Shown one piece after another: positions 33,163 through 40,215 of a stretch of 64,000 nt of DNA. The DNA comes from Oscillospiraceae bacterium (lineage in GTDB: Bacteria > Bacillota_A > Clostridia > Oscillospirales > Oscillospiraceae), in NCBI GenBank assembly GCA_017398105.1, contig JAFQHF010000140.1, positions 1-64,000 of the forward strand, given 5' to 3'. The translations under genes and the position numbers were made by a program. Position 1 is the stretch's first letter. The number at the start of each line of letters is the position of its first letter. The notes below the pieces were generated by a model, which saw nothing but the letters and a program-made list of their open reading frames with translations, was not told where the DNA came from and did not search any database.

Positions 33163-34419
33163 ATGAGAGAAAATATCGGCCTTGCCTTCCAGGGAATCTG
33201 GGGACACAAGATGCGCTCCGTCCTGACCATGCTGGGCATCATCATCGGCATTGCCTCCATCATCACCATCGTTTCCACCATTCAGGGCACCAATGATCAG
33301 ATCAAGGAAAATCTGATCGGCGCAGGCAACAACGTTGTGACCGTCACACTGAACCAGGACGGTCATCGGTACGACCTGAGCTGGAATTCCATCCCTGACG
33401 GTGTCCGGACGATCACGGAAGAGACCCGGCAGGAGCTGGAAACCATCAGCGGCGTAGAGCGTGTCTCCCTGTATACCTCCCGCAATTATGTGGATCAGCT
33501 GTATTATCAGAACACCCAGTTCAACGGCGAGGTCTGCGGAATTGATCCCCATTACCTCAGTGTCTACGGCTATCAGATCAAATCCGGCCGGGGCTTTACG
33601 GAATCTGACTATCAAAACTGCCGCAAGGTAGCTCTGGTGGATGAAAACTGCGTCAGTTCCCTGTTCGGCGGAAAGAATCCTGTGGGAAAAACCGTTGAGC
33701 TGAAGGGCGATGTGTATACCGTGGTGGGTATTGCTGCCCTCAGCGATGAATTTGCCCCCACCATCAACTCCATGCAGGATTACCAGCTCTATGCGGACAC
33801 CTCCTCCGGCACGGTCTATCTTCCGGACCGGACCTGGCCCACGGCCTATCAGTTCGACGAGCCCCAGAATGTTGCCATCAAGGTCAAAGATACCGACTCC
33901 ATGACCACCGCCGGTCAGGAGGCCGCCCAGAAGCTGACAGAGGCACAGATCAAGAACCCGGAAACCAGCAAGTTCGACTACCGCAGTCAGGACATGCTGG
34001 AACAGGCCCAGCAGCTTCAGAAGATGTCGGAATCCACCAATACCCAGCTGCTCTGGATCGCCAGTATCTCCCTTCTGGTAGGCGGCATCGGCGTCATGAA
34101 CATTATGCTGGTGTCCGTCACGGAGCGTACTGCTGAGATTGGTCTGAAGAAGGCCATCGGCGCCAAGAAAAAGCGCATCCTGCTGCAGTTTCTGACGGAA
34201 TCCGCAGTGCTGACCAGTCTGGGCGGCATCATCGGCGTGATCACCGGCATCATCATGGCCCAGCTGATCTCCGGCATGATGCAGATCCCCGTATCCATCA
34301 GCGTGCCGGCGATCCTGATCGCCGTGGTCTTCTCCACTTTGATCGGTGTCGTCTTCGGCATGCTCCCCGCCTGGCAGGCAGCCAACCTGAATCCCATCGA
34401 AGCCCTGCGGCGCAACTGA
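33163..34419 (+). CDS. MacB-type ABC transporter permease
   Basis: 418 residues. One N-terminal membrane helix after RENIGLAFQGIWGHKMRSVL (MLGIIIGIASIITIVSTIQG), then an extracellular periplasmic-core domain of about 230 residues (YTSRNYVDQLYYQN ... GKNPVGKTVELKGDVYTVVG), and three C-terminal helices (ISLLVGGIGVMNIMLVSVTE, LTSLGGIIGVITGIIMAQLI, ILIAVVFSTLIGVVFGMLPA). The ERTAEIGLKKAIGAKK motif is the ATPase-contact helix of MacB/FtsX-like permeases. GGAGG lies eight bases before the ATG. Last gene of the operon, with a strong terminator after it. No resistance or bacteriocin gene is next to it, so the cargo is unknown. Confidence 0.94.
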   Translation: MRENIGLAFQGIWGHKMRSVLTMLGIIIGIASIITIVSTIQGTNDQIKENLIGAGNNVVTVTLNQDGHRYDLSWNSIPDGVRTITEETRQELETISGVERVSLYTSRNYVDQLYYQNTQFNGEVCGIDPHYLSVYGYQIKSGRGFTESDYQNCRKVALVDENCVSSLFGGKNPVGKTVELKGDVYTVVGIAALSDEFAPTINSMQDYQLYADTSSGTVYLPDRTWPTAYQFDEPQNVAIKVKDTDSMTTAGQEAAQKLTEAQIKNPETSKFDYRSQDMLEQAQQLQKMSESTNTQLLWIASISLLVGGIGVMNIMLVSVTERTAEIGLKKAIGAKKKRILLQFLTESAVLTSLGGIIGVITGIIMAQLISGMMQIPVSISVPAILIAVVFSTLIGVVFGMLPAWQAANLNPIEALRRN

Positions 34420-34426
34420 CAAGAAA

Positions 34427-34465
34427 TGCCCCCTGCGGATTATCCATCCGCAGGGGGCAGCGTTA
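34427..34465 (+). terminator. Terminator of the export operon
   Basis: TGCCCCCTGCGGA (34427-34439), 7-nt loop, TCCGCAGGGGGCA (34447-34459), then GCGTTATTTT. A very stable GC-rich stem that also faces the small minus-strand gene at 34480. Confidence 0.8.
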
Positions 34466-34479
34466 TTTTCAGTTACACA

Positions 34480-34569
34480 TTAGCAGCCAAAGCCGCACAG
34501 AGAGCTGAGGATCTGCCAAACAGAGCAGCAATTAGATCCGCAGTTGTTATTGCCATAGAAAAAGAACAT
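34480..34569 (-). CDS. Tiny Cys-rich hydrophobic peptide gene (29 aa)
   Basis: 29 residues, MFFFYGNNNCGSNCCSVWQI then LSSLCGFGC, with five cysteines. It begins at the ATG at 34569 right after a near-perfect ribosome site (AAGGAGG with an 8-nt gap), and a consensus promoter lies at 34615-34643. The combination of promoter, ribosome site and clean stop makes it a real gene despite its size. The family is not recognised. Options are a small spore-coat or membrane-active peptide, a metal-binding peptide, or a bacteriocin-like product; the MacAB-type exporter gene ends 60 bases away. No leader/core cleavage motif is visible. Confidence 0.65.
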   Translation of the reverse strand: MFFFYGNNNCGSNCCSVWQILSSLCGFGC

Positions 34570-34614
34570 CTTGCTGACCTCCTTGTAAGTATTTGTCTCG
34601 CGAGGACAGGTATA

Positions 34615-34643
34615 ATTGTAATCGTTTTGTAACTCTTTTTCAA
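34615..34643 (-). promoter_or_regulatory. Promoter of the Cys-rich peptide gene
   Basis: On the minus strand TTGAAA (34643-34638), 17-nt spacer, TACAAT (34620-34615). Downstream of the -10 comes TGTCCTCGCGAGACA, with a CTCGCGAG palindrome (34596-34603) that could be an operator. Confidence 0.7.
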
Positions 34644-34720
34644 GCTGTAAATTCTGGCAGTAATCAGCAGAGTATCTTCCTGGCTTTTCATGATCCCGTT
34701 CGAATCCTCTCAAAGAAAAA

Positions 34721-34746
34721 AGAGACATCTCAAACGAGATGTCTCT
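34721..34746. terminator. Terminator of tRNA-Asp
   Basis: AGAGACATCTC (34721-34731), AAAC, GAGATGTCTCT (34736-34746), with T-runs on both outer sides. On the minus strand it follows tRNA-Asp directly. Confidence 0.75.
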
Positions 34747-34749
34747 TTT

Positions 34750-34826
34750 TGGCGACCCGGAACGGACTCGAACCGTCGACCTCCAGCGTGACAGGCTGGC
34801 GTGCTAACCGACTGCACCACCGGGCC
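34750..34826 (-). tRNA. tRNA-Asp (anticodon GTC)
   Basis: 77 bases including encoded CCA. Acceptor GGCCCGG pairs with CCGGGTC (one G-U), D-arm with GTTAGCAC, anticodon stem CCAGC/GCTGG around loop CTGTCAC (anticodon GTC), and T-arm GACGG-TTCGAGT-CCGTT. Followed by a terminator hairpin. It sits at the right border of the chromosomal block; to the right the content becomes accessory. Confidence 0.95.
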
Positions 34827-34939
34827 AGAACAAGATGGATTATAGCAGATAAATGCCGATTTGTAAAGACCCAATTGAAAAAAATTTTTATATTTTTTCT
34901 GAGCACAAAATTCCGGCATACGCAAACAGGTGCAAACCG

Positions 34940-35344
34940 TCAATGCGCAATGACACGCCCGTCTTCATCCAGCAGATAGATCGCATATACCTGCTCAACT
35001 TCTACCGGATCGCCCGCTGGATCTGCGTGCCCGGAATCATAGACCACCCGGATGTGATCGCCCGCTTCCAGCTCCGGCACGCCGTCAGCAGAAACAACAT
35101 TTTTTGATACACGGATCATATCCCCTGCAGCCAGGCCGGAAGAACCGTCCGTGCACACCGCCAGTATATCCGTTTCCGTTAGTTCCAGCACCGTCGCATT
35201 GAGAAAATCCTGCCCCTTTTGATTGCTGCAGGCAGCAATCAAAAGCACACATACCAATGCCGTCACAAACACGGTCTTTGTCCATAAGCTGATTCTCTTT
35301 GCAGGAATCCCTGCCGATAACTCACGCAGTTTTGATTCGGACAT
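34940..35344 (-). CDS. Small lipoprotein, possibly DUF3221/YobA-like
   Basis: 134 residues. A basic N-terminus followed by a hydrophobic stretch (TKTVFVTALVCVLLIAAC) with lipobox-like IAAC (Cys39), so it is probably a lipid-anchored surface protein. The mature part is a small beta-domain: NATVLELTETDILAVCTDGS, AAGDMIRVSKNVVSADG, LEAGDHIRVVYDSG and VEQVYAIYLLDEDGRVIAH. This OB-like pattern is typical of short Firmicute lipoproteins related to DUF3221. Function unknown. It lies upstream of tRNA-Asp on the same strand and is separated from the next gene by a hairpin region. Confidence 0.7.
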   Translation of the reverse strand: MSESKLRELSAGIPAKRISLWTKTVFVTALVCVLLIAACSNQKGQDFLNATVLELTETDILAVCTDGSSGLAAGDMIRVSKNVVSADGVPELEAGDHIRVVYDSGHADPAGDPVEVEQVYAIYLLDEDGRVIAH

Positions 35345-35616
35345 AAAAACACCGCCTTTTCTACGATTGATTATACCGCAGAAAAGACGGAATGGGAAGT
35401 GAAATAAATTCCCTCACGCGCCGCAGACACTTCACTGCGAAGCATTACTTCACGTGCTGCAAGGCACACTTAGCAGAAAAAACCACATTTGTCTGGCAGA
35501 CAAATGTGGTCTTTTTTATGGGAATAGACTCTGAAATGGAAGAATACGCACTGCGGGGTGCATTTTGATTCTGAGTGGGGTGTATTCTTACCAAATGCAC
35601 CCCACCAACGCCTATT
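35345..35616. other. Intergenic region with hairpin
   Basis: No gene is visible. A strong hairpin ACCACATTTGTC-TGGCA-GACAAATGTGGT (35482-35510) with flanking A- and T-runs (CTTTTTT) can terminate transcription. The rest holds CACTTCACTGCGAAGC-like pieces without clear structure. Confidence 0.5.
35482..35517. terminator. Palindromic terminator-like hairpin
   Basis: 12-bp perfect stem, 5-nt loop, followed by CTTTTTT on the plus strand and TTTTTTCTGC on the minus strand, so it would work in both directions. Its stem (ACATTTGTC...GACAAATGT) resembles hairpin 1 of the 14348 element (ACAAGTGTCC...GGACACTTGT). Confidence 0.65.
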
Positions 35617-36237
35617 TTATGCTGCAGACTCAAAAATTCGCTTCTGCGCCTTCAAATAAGACTGAAGATCGATGATCACTCCATTGTTTCGCTGCAGTTC
35701 ATCATCTGTCAACTCAACAGAATTGTCTGCAGCTAATTTGATCGTGTAATCATAAATTCTACCCACTAAGATTTCCAGATCCTCTGCCGTAAGTTGAATG
35801 TAGATTTTTTCGTAGTCCTTATGCTTCTTCAAATTCTCCAGTGCATTCATCAAGTCATTGATTTTATGCACATCCATATTTCCACTACGGATAGCATCAA
35901 TATATGTTTTCAGTGCTGCTCTGAATTCTGTTAGAACCTCTGGTTCTCGATTCTTCCATTTGTTATAGCCCCAAACACCAGCGCCAAGAACTAGAGCAAT
36001 CCCCGCACCTACACCAACTTCTTTTTTATGATGCTGAAAATACTTTAGAGCCTTTGCTCCAACACCATGTGCCTGTTCAACTGCTTTCAGGTCAATTGGC
36101 TGTAAATGCTTAACTATCTGACCTTTATTGGGGCCAACTGCGTATCGGACAACACTACCAATTCGCCTATATAATCCAGTTGCTAATCCTGTAGCGATAT
36201 CATCTGGAATATAGAACGCATCTTGTGCAATTACCAT
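35617..36237 (-). CDS. Conserved hypothetical protein with glycine-zipper membrane segment
   Basis: 206 residues from the ATG at 36237 (GAGGTG upstream). The N-terminus MVIAQDAFYIPDDIATGLAT and YAVGPNKGQIVKHLQPIDLK looks conserved (I recall similar accessory proteins in gut Clostridia). A short membrane segment, KEVGVGAGIALVLGAGVWGY, has a glycine-zipper pattern and is flanked by lysines. The C-terminal half is helical (FRAALKTYIDAIRSGNMDVH, MNALENLKKHKDYEK). Function unknown. It is 110 bases after the PIN-domain gene on the same strand, so the two may be co-transcribed. A membrane-acting effector next to a ribonuclease is a reasonable guess, but only a guess. Confidence 0.6.
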   Translation of the reverse strand: MVIAQDAFYIPDDIATGLATGLYRRIGSVVRYAVGPNKGQIVKHLQPIDLKAVEQAHGVGAKALKYFQHHKKEVGVGAGIALVLGAGVWGYNKWKNREPEVLTEFRAALKTYIDAIRSGNMDVHKINDLMNALENLKKHKDYEKIYIQLTAEDLEILVGRIYDYTIKLAADNSVELTDDELQRNNGVIIDLQSYLKAQKRIFESAA

Positions 36238-36347
36238 TTGCAACACCTCTACAATTTACTCTATAAAAGGGTTTGTTTTTTACGCGAAACCATCGTCAAA
36301 AAAGAGAATTGTGTTATTTTCGCATCCATAATAATACTTGCATTTCA

Positions 36348-37439
36348 CTAGAACGGTAATTCACCATCAAAAACATTGTATTTTATTGGTGGAACAACAT
36401 AATTTCCGTTAATAATGCTTGATACCGTAGTATAAAATTGCTGAATAAACTCAGGATGCTTTTTTCTCACATCATGGTACAATCTAGAGAAGTCTTCCAA
36501 CGCCTCTATTGGAATACCGTAATCTCCGTCAGTGACACGATCATCAAGCCCCAAGACTTTTACTGCCGGGATAGTCTTGCTGAATAGGTGTTCTGCAATT
36601 ACTTCATCCAGGCCAGACATTACTACTTCCATATACTTGGAATCCACAGTTTTATTGATGGAGAAATACCGTACCCATTGGTACTCGCCCCAACTGTCCT
36701 CATCTTCAAAACCGCAAACTGCATTTACTACAGCGTTGATTCGCTCACGTATGGATCTTACATCAGGAAGCGGCTCTTTTATAGATCCAGTCTTCTTTTC
36801 CTCACTATCAGTTGTTGATTTTTGACATAGCTCTCGGAAGTACGAATTCTCTCTTATCTCAATTTCTTTTCCTGTAATTTTTTTGAATTCGGCACATAAA
36901 ATTGATGACTGGTTGCGAAACCCATTATCATCAGATATGAATATTACTCGTTTTTCGCCACTGTCCTTAAAATAATGAAGCATCGACAACCAAATCAAGC
37001 TGTCCTTAAAGCCCTTGTCACTAGTCGATTTTCCCCCCGGCTTTACTCCAGCTGCCTCATCAGAAATGAACGGTGGTGTTTTTACAAAAGCACGTTCCAA
37101 CACTTCAGCATAAGTATCTGAATCTCTTAACAATGGGATGATGCGCGCACCAAAAGTTTTTTTATACGCTGCTTGTACTTCTGAGCGAATTTCTTTTGCT
37201 CGCCGATCGTAGGATGTAATTAATTTAACGGTTGCAATCCCTCGATAGTCGTCTTGTACTTTCGGTATAGATTCAATTTTTACTTTTGCTTCTTTGCACT
37301 GTTGAGCAATTCTCTCTTCGACAGACACTTGTGTAACATAAGGGAGGTACATATCCTGTAATTCCGCTATCTTTTTATCAAGTTTTTGGTTTTGAATAAT
37401 AAAATTCGTATCTACAACAACCGCAACTTTATCAGACAT
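36348..37439 (-). CDS. PIN-domain ribonuclease (PIN_8/DUF4935 type)
   Basis: 363 residues from the ATG at 37439 (AGAAGGG six bases upstream; an earlier ATG at 37466 has no ribosome site). The N-terminal PIN fold has VAVVVDTNFII (catalytic Asp10), a helical lid, GFKDSLIWLSMLHYF with a second acidic site, and RVIFISDDNGFRN with the third. This is the PIN_8 arrangement of single-strand RNA nucleases, longer than VapC toxins. Residues about 240-363 form a separate domain of unknown type. No antitoxin-like gene precedes it. It sits with the glycine-zipper gene in an accessory stretch between tRNA-Asp and the recombinase module. Confidence 0.8.
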   Translation of the reverse strand: MSDKVAVVVDTNFIIQNQKLDKKIAELQDMYLPYVTQVSVEERIAQQCKEAKVKIESIPKVQDDYRGIATVKLITSYDRRAKEIRSEVQAAYKKTFGARIIPLLRDSDTYAEVLERAFVKTPPFISDEAAGVKPGGKSTSDKGFKDSLIWLSMLHYFKDSGEKRVIFISDDNGFRNQSSILCAEFKKITGKEIEIRENSYFRELCQKSTTDSEEKKTGSIKEPLPDVRSIRERINAVVNAVCGFEDEDSWGEYQWVRYFSINKTVDSKYMEVVMSGLDEVIAEHLFSKTIPAVKVLGLDDRVTDGDYGIPIEALEDFSRLYHDVRKKHPEFIQQFYTTVSSIINGNYVVPPIKYNVFDGELPF

Positions 37440-37503
37440 ATGATCCCTTCTCTTTTCTCTAGCCATTTATACGCTATCGTACTTTTTCCATATATGCAGA
37501 AAA

Positions 37504-37530
37504 GGTCGCATCATAATATCTGATGCGACC
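37504..37530. repeat. Inverted repeat upstream of the PIN gene
   Basis: GGTCGCATCA, 7-nt loop, TGATGCGACC: a perfect 10-bp stem, 65 bases upstream of the PIN gene start. It has no T-run on the plus strand, so an operator is as likely as a terminator. Confidence 0.5.
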
Positions 37531-37667
37531 TCAAATTCCCATTTTGAAATTGGAACTGGCCACACAGCAAGAGCCGCCCAACAAATTTAGTATATCACAG
37601 CAACCATACACTTGTCCATCCTCAGTTTCTCCAACTTTTTACAATGATTCTTATGAAACATTCCATC

Positions 37668-37696
37668 TTGTAATATCTAGCTACGCAGGTTATTAT
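37668..37696 (+). promoter_or_regulatory. Promoter of an orphan leader or small RNA
   Basis: TTGTAA (37668-37673), 17-nt spacer, TATTAT (37691-37696). No protein gene lies downstream on this strand; the transcript would end at the terminator near 37856. Confidence 0.6.
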
Positions 37697-37702
37697 AAAG
37701 GT

Positions 37703-37856
37703 ACAAAAGGAGTGAGTCCAATGTACTAAGTAAACTCCTATCAAACAAATCTACAGAAAGAAGAGGTTACGTAAATGATGGAACCCAACAACTGCATGAA
37801 ATAACCCTTGATCCATTAGAGTGATTAGCTAATAGATCAAGGGTTATTTCTTTTTT
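37703..37856 (+). ncRNA. Candidate leader or small RNA with two mini-ORFs and attenuator-like terminator
   Basis: About 154 bases. A ribosome site AAGGAGT precedes the two-codon ORF ATG-TAC-TAA (37721-37729), and the site can pair with ACTCCT at 37734-37739. A second mini-ORF (37775-37804, nine codons: M-M-E-P-N-N-C-M-K) has AGAGG upstream, and its stop lies inside the 5' arm of a perfect 15-bp terminator (AAATAACCCTTGATC 37799-37813, GATCAAGGGTTATTT 37835-37849, then CTTTTTT). This is the layout of a ribosome-controlled attenuator, but the following genes are on the other strand. It may be an orphaned leader or a stand-alone small RNA. Confidence 0.5.
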
Positions 37857-37881
37857 GTACGTCCCACTATAGGGGCGTTTT

Positions 37882-38094
37882 TTATTGCTCATTTACCGGA
37901 ATTAGTTCCATCACATCTTCAATCCGGCAATCCAGAGCCATACATATCTTCATCAGAACCAATGTGGTAACATGACCATCCTTACCCATTTTTGTGCAGG
38001 ACGCTGGGCTGATACCGGCCATGGCACACATATCCTTCTTTTTAATCCCCCGGTCGATCAGCAGCTTCCATAGCGGTTTATAGCTTACCTTCAT
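37882..38094 (-). CDS. XRE-family (Cro/CI-type, HTH_26) regulator
   Basis: 70 residues. MKVSYKPLWKLLIDRGIKKK then DMCAMAGISPASCTKMGKDG with VTTLVLMKICMALDCRIEDV is the compact YozG-like HTH_26 fold of DNA-binding regulators. I chose the ATG at 38094, seven bases after GGAGG; an earlier ATG at 38100 overlaps the stop of the previous gene. It is co-translated with the 38097 gene. Likely a local regulator of the 38097-39373 cluster. Confidence 0.85.
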   Translation of the reverse strand: MKVSYKPLWKLLIDRGIKKKDMCAMAGISPASCTKMGKDGHVTTLVLMKICMALDCRIEDVMELIPVNEQ

Positions 38095-38096
38095 AA

Positions 38097-38618
38097 TCAT
38101 TCCTCCGGGATACCAAAAAACAGCCGGTCTTTTGGTACTTCCAATTCATAAAATTCCGGATATGTTTCTTTGAACCACAACCGTTTCTTTTCTATCTGTT
38201 CTTTTATTCCAGAAATATCATAACCAGAGTATTTTTCTGCAGCAAGCAGAAACGCAACGATCACACCGCCGTAGATGTACTCATCAAATCCCCGGTACTT
38301 ATATATGTGCTTTTCTCTGTCAGGTTCCGGCTCAATTGGTTGATCATAAGAAATGTACAGGAAGTCATCCTTGAACATATGGTTAAAGGTCATATTAGGC
38401 TCATAGATTAGGTGTTTTATTCCCTTCGCACATAAATAGCCCCAATGCTTATAATACCTGCCATGCACATACCACTCCGGCAAGTTCTCTGCTTTTATTT
38501 TTGTCGGATAGGTACCCCCGGAAAAGAGAGTACCATCATTTCCATATATCGTTCTGAAATGTTCACCTTCCCAACGGCTCTTTGTTTCCGTGTAGAGGTG
38601 GGCTAATTTTTTCGCCAT
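38097..38618 (-). CDS. Hypothetical protein
   Basis: 173 residues, soluble and aromatic-rich (HLYTETKSRWEGEHFRTIYG, LPEWYVHGRYYKHWGYLCAK, YKYRGFDEYIYGGVIVAFLL). No family is recognised and no catalytic motif is apparent. The start is the ATG at 38618 with AAGGGATG upstream. It lies 11 bases after the metallophosphoesterase gene and overlaps the XRE gene, so the three form one small operon. A role alongside the phosphoesterase is likely but unknown. Confidence 0.6.
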   Translation of the reverse strand: MAKKLAHLYTETKSRWEGEHFRTIYGNDGTLFSGGTYPTKIKAENLPEWYVHGRYYKHWGYLCAKGIKHLIYEPNMTFNHMFKDDFLYISYDQPIEPEPDREKHIYKYRGFDEYIYGGVIVAFLLAAEKYSGYDISGIKEQIEKKRLWFKETYPEFYELEVPKDRLFFGIPEE

Positions 38619-38629
38619 AGCACCATCCC

Positions 38630-39373
38630 TTACTGTAGCTGCACAATATTTTCATATAGCATGGAGTGTTGACCAATGTCTACGTTGTCATGATAATGTC
38701 CGAAGAACCACTGTTGGTACTCCGTCTTCTGCAACACCGTTTCTAAGAAATCCGTTAGCCGATCATGTCCATAGAACTTCCGGCTATAAATATCAATCAC
38801 GCTGTTGGGGCCGCAGTGGGTAATGATATAATCCACGGTCCAATTACAGGAATCCAGATTCTGCCGAGCCTCCTCATATTCCAGGTCTGAGGGCATTTCT
38901 TCTTTCCACCAGGAATAGTGATTGATCCGGAACAACGCACGGTTTCTCCGCATCATCCAATACTGCATTTCAAAATCCGGTGCATCCGGTTCCAGCACCC
39001 CATCTGAAATGTCATGGCTGGCTGCACCGCCCATGGTGAAGAAAGTCTTACCTTCGATGGTAAACACCTGGCCTCGCATCAGATGGATCACGTTGGAGCG
39101 AATGAACTGAACCTTACCGCCATGCCATTCCTCCACCGGATAAGCTACCAGCGCATCGAAATTCTCATGGTTGCCAGACACGAATAACACTGTGAAAGGC
39201 AACTGGGCAAGCATATCCAGCGATTTATCATCCCGCTCATCACCGCACCATACACCACCGAAGTCACCGCAGATGATCATATAATCATCACGGGTCAGTT
39301 CTGTCTGTTCGGGAAATGCTTCTTTTGAAAAACGACTGAAGTCACCGTGCGTATCACCAGTAATATAAATCAT
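38630..39373 (-). CDS. Metallophosphoesterase
   Basis: 247 residues from the ATG at 39373 (GAGGTG upstream). A calcineurin-like phosphoesterase with the full set of metal-binding motifs: ITGDTHG (Asp7, His9), ICGDFGG, VSGNHENFD, DYIITHCGP and FFGHYHDN. It hydrolyses phosphodiester or phosphomonoester bonds with two metal ions; the substrate is not known. Relatives act on nucleotides, RNA caps or DNA. It precedes the hypothetical and XRE genes in a small operon directly behind the recombinase-domain genes. Confidence 0.92.
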   Translation of the reverse strand: MIYITGDTHGDFSRFSKEAFPEQTELTRDDYMIICGDFGGVWCGDERDDKSLDMLAQLPFTVLFVSGNHENFDALVAYPVEEWHGGKVQFIRSNVIHLMRGQVFTIEGKTFFTMGGAASHDISDGVLEPDAPDFEMQYWMMRRNRALFRINHYSWWKEEMPSDLEYEEARQNLDSCNWTVDYIITHCGPNSVIDIYSRKFYGHDRLTDFLETVLQKTEYQQWFFGHYHDNVDIGQHSMLYENIVQLQ

Positions 39374-39385
39374 GAAAATCACACC

Positions 39386-39760
39386 TCAATTCATAGAATC
39401 CGGGCTGTTTATGATCGTTGCTTTAGTCAAGTCAAATACAACAATATGCTGCGCTGGCACAAATCGCCCCGGAATGCGATAAGATTTTTCTGCATCCCAG
39501 TTCAGGGTGTATGTCAGCAAACGGCAAAACAGTCTACAATGAAACCGCATTTTCTTTAGTGTTTGATCCTTATCCTTGCGTACACGGATAGACTGAAACT
39601 CCTTTTTATGATAGGGTTCCATGATCATTGATGTGCCATCGCCATTCAGAAGAAAGCGAATATAATTGGGCTGCCCTAAAAAGCGAATTGCTTCTGCGTA
39701 CACATGAGCCACGCCATCCTTCAGATAAAATGAAACATAGGTCTTATTCTCCAATTCCAT
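39386..39760 (-). CDS. Short stand-alone relative of the recombinase C-terminal domain
   Basis: 124 residues. It shares the second half of the domain found at residues 390-515 of the 611-residue recombinase: NYIRFLLNGDGTSMIMEPYH corresponds to YIQLLLHPSERKIAIRPC, then FHCRLFCRLLTYTLNWDAEK matches the Cys/Phe....WN segment, and YRIPGRFVPAQHIVVFDLTK matches the ending Y+..G..V......F.L. The first third (DL-GYQV) is missing. It overlaps the 39744 gene by 17 bases. Function unknown; probably a DNA- or partner-binding accessory of the recombinase. Confidence 0.65.
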   Translation of the reverse strand: MELENKTYVSFYLKDGVAHVYAEAIRFLGQPNYIRFLLNGDGTSMIMEPYHKKEFQSIRVRKDKDQTLKKMRFHCRLFCRLLTYTLNWDAEKSYRIPGRFVPAQHIVVFDLTKATIINSPDSMN

Positions 39761-40202
39761 TTACCATCTTCAGCCCTTTCCATGCTTCTGGATAATTAAA
39801 ATCGAACAAAAGCATTACCTTTCCTCCAGATGATACAACCCTTCCTGTTGTGCGATAATGTAGTTCTTTATCTAATTCCCACATTTTAAAGATGGGTTGC
39901 ATGAATTTGCCGCAATCAATCTTCTTTGATTTTTGCTTTTGAGATGGTTTATGCCAGAGAATTGCATCCTTATCCTTCGAAGGACAAGGGATAATTATTA
40001 TCTTTTTTTCCTTTGTGTTTACCATAATTTGAATAGCAGCACAATCGTTGAGTGTAGAAAAACACACGCTGTTGAAAGCAACACTTCCATACCAAATTGT
40101 CATAGATGGATCTGTTGCACGGTTAAACATCATACCCGGTACAATCTGATATCCCTCTAAGCTAACCTCATTCGCAACCGGTCTGGGACGAAATTCATCC
40201 AT
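39744..40202 (-). CDS. Stand-alone relative of the recombinase C-terminal domain
   Basis: 152 residues, starting at the ATG at 40202 after AAGGAGG. The layout follows the recombinase domain: SLEGYQIVPGMMFNRATDPS (compare DLEGYQVVRGQF), TIWYGSVAFNSVCFSTL, AAIQIMVNTKEKKIIIIPC, LWHKPSQKQKSKKIDCGKFM, and LHYRTTGRVVSSGGKVMLLF. No catalytic residue stands out. It sits 14 bases from the 40216 gene, so the genes 40818, 40202 and 39760 form one transcript with the recombinase. Confidence 0.7.
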   Translation of the reverse strand: MDEFRPRPVANEVSLEGYQIVPGMMFNRATDPSMTIWYGSVAFNSVCFSTLNDCAAIQIMVNTKEKKIIIIPCPSKDKDAILWHKPSQKQKSKKIDCGKFMQPIFKMWELDKELHYRTTGRVVSSGGKVMLLFDFNYPEAWKGLKMVNGIGE

Positions 40203-40215
40203 TATGCTAACCTCC

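Larger units (their letters stand above)
37440..37881. other. Gene-free stretch upstream of the PIN gene
   Basis: 442 bases without a protein gene. It holds the inverted repeat 37504-37530, the promoter at 37668-37696, the candidate leader RNA 37703-37856 and a second terminator-like hairpin at about 37859-37882. The open frame across 37523-37729 has an implausible composition and no ribosome site. Confidence 0.6.

Noticed and set aside
33052..34422. Long open frame on the minus strand opposite the MacB permease gene
   Set aside because: Antisense shadow rich in His, Gln and Gly; no ribosome site and no family resemblance.
34690..34712. Sequence CCCGTTCGAATCCTCTC resembling a tRNA T-arm
   Set aside because: No matching acceptor, D or anticodon arm can be folded around it.
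37523..37729. Short plus-strand open frame upstream of the PIN gene
   Set aside because: No ribosome site, overlaps an inverted repeat and a promoter; composition not protein-like.
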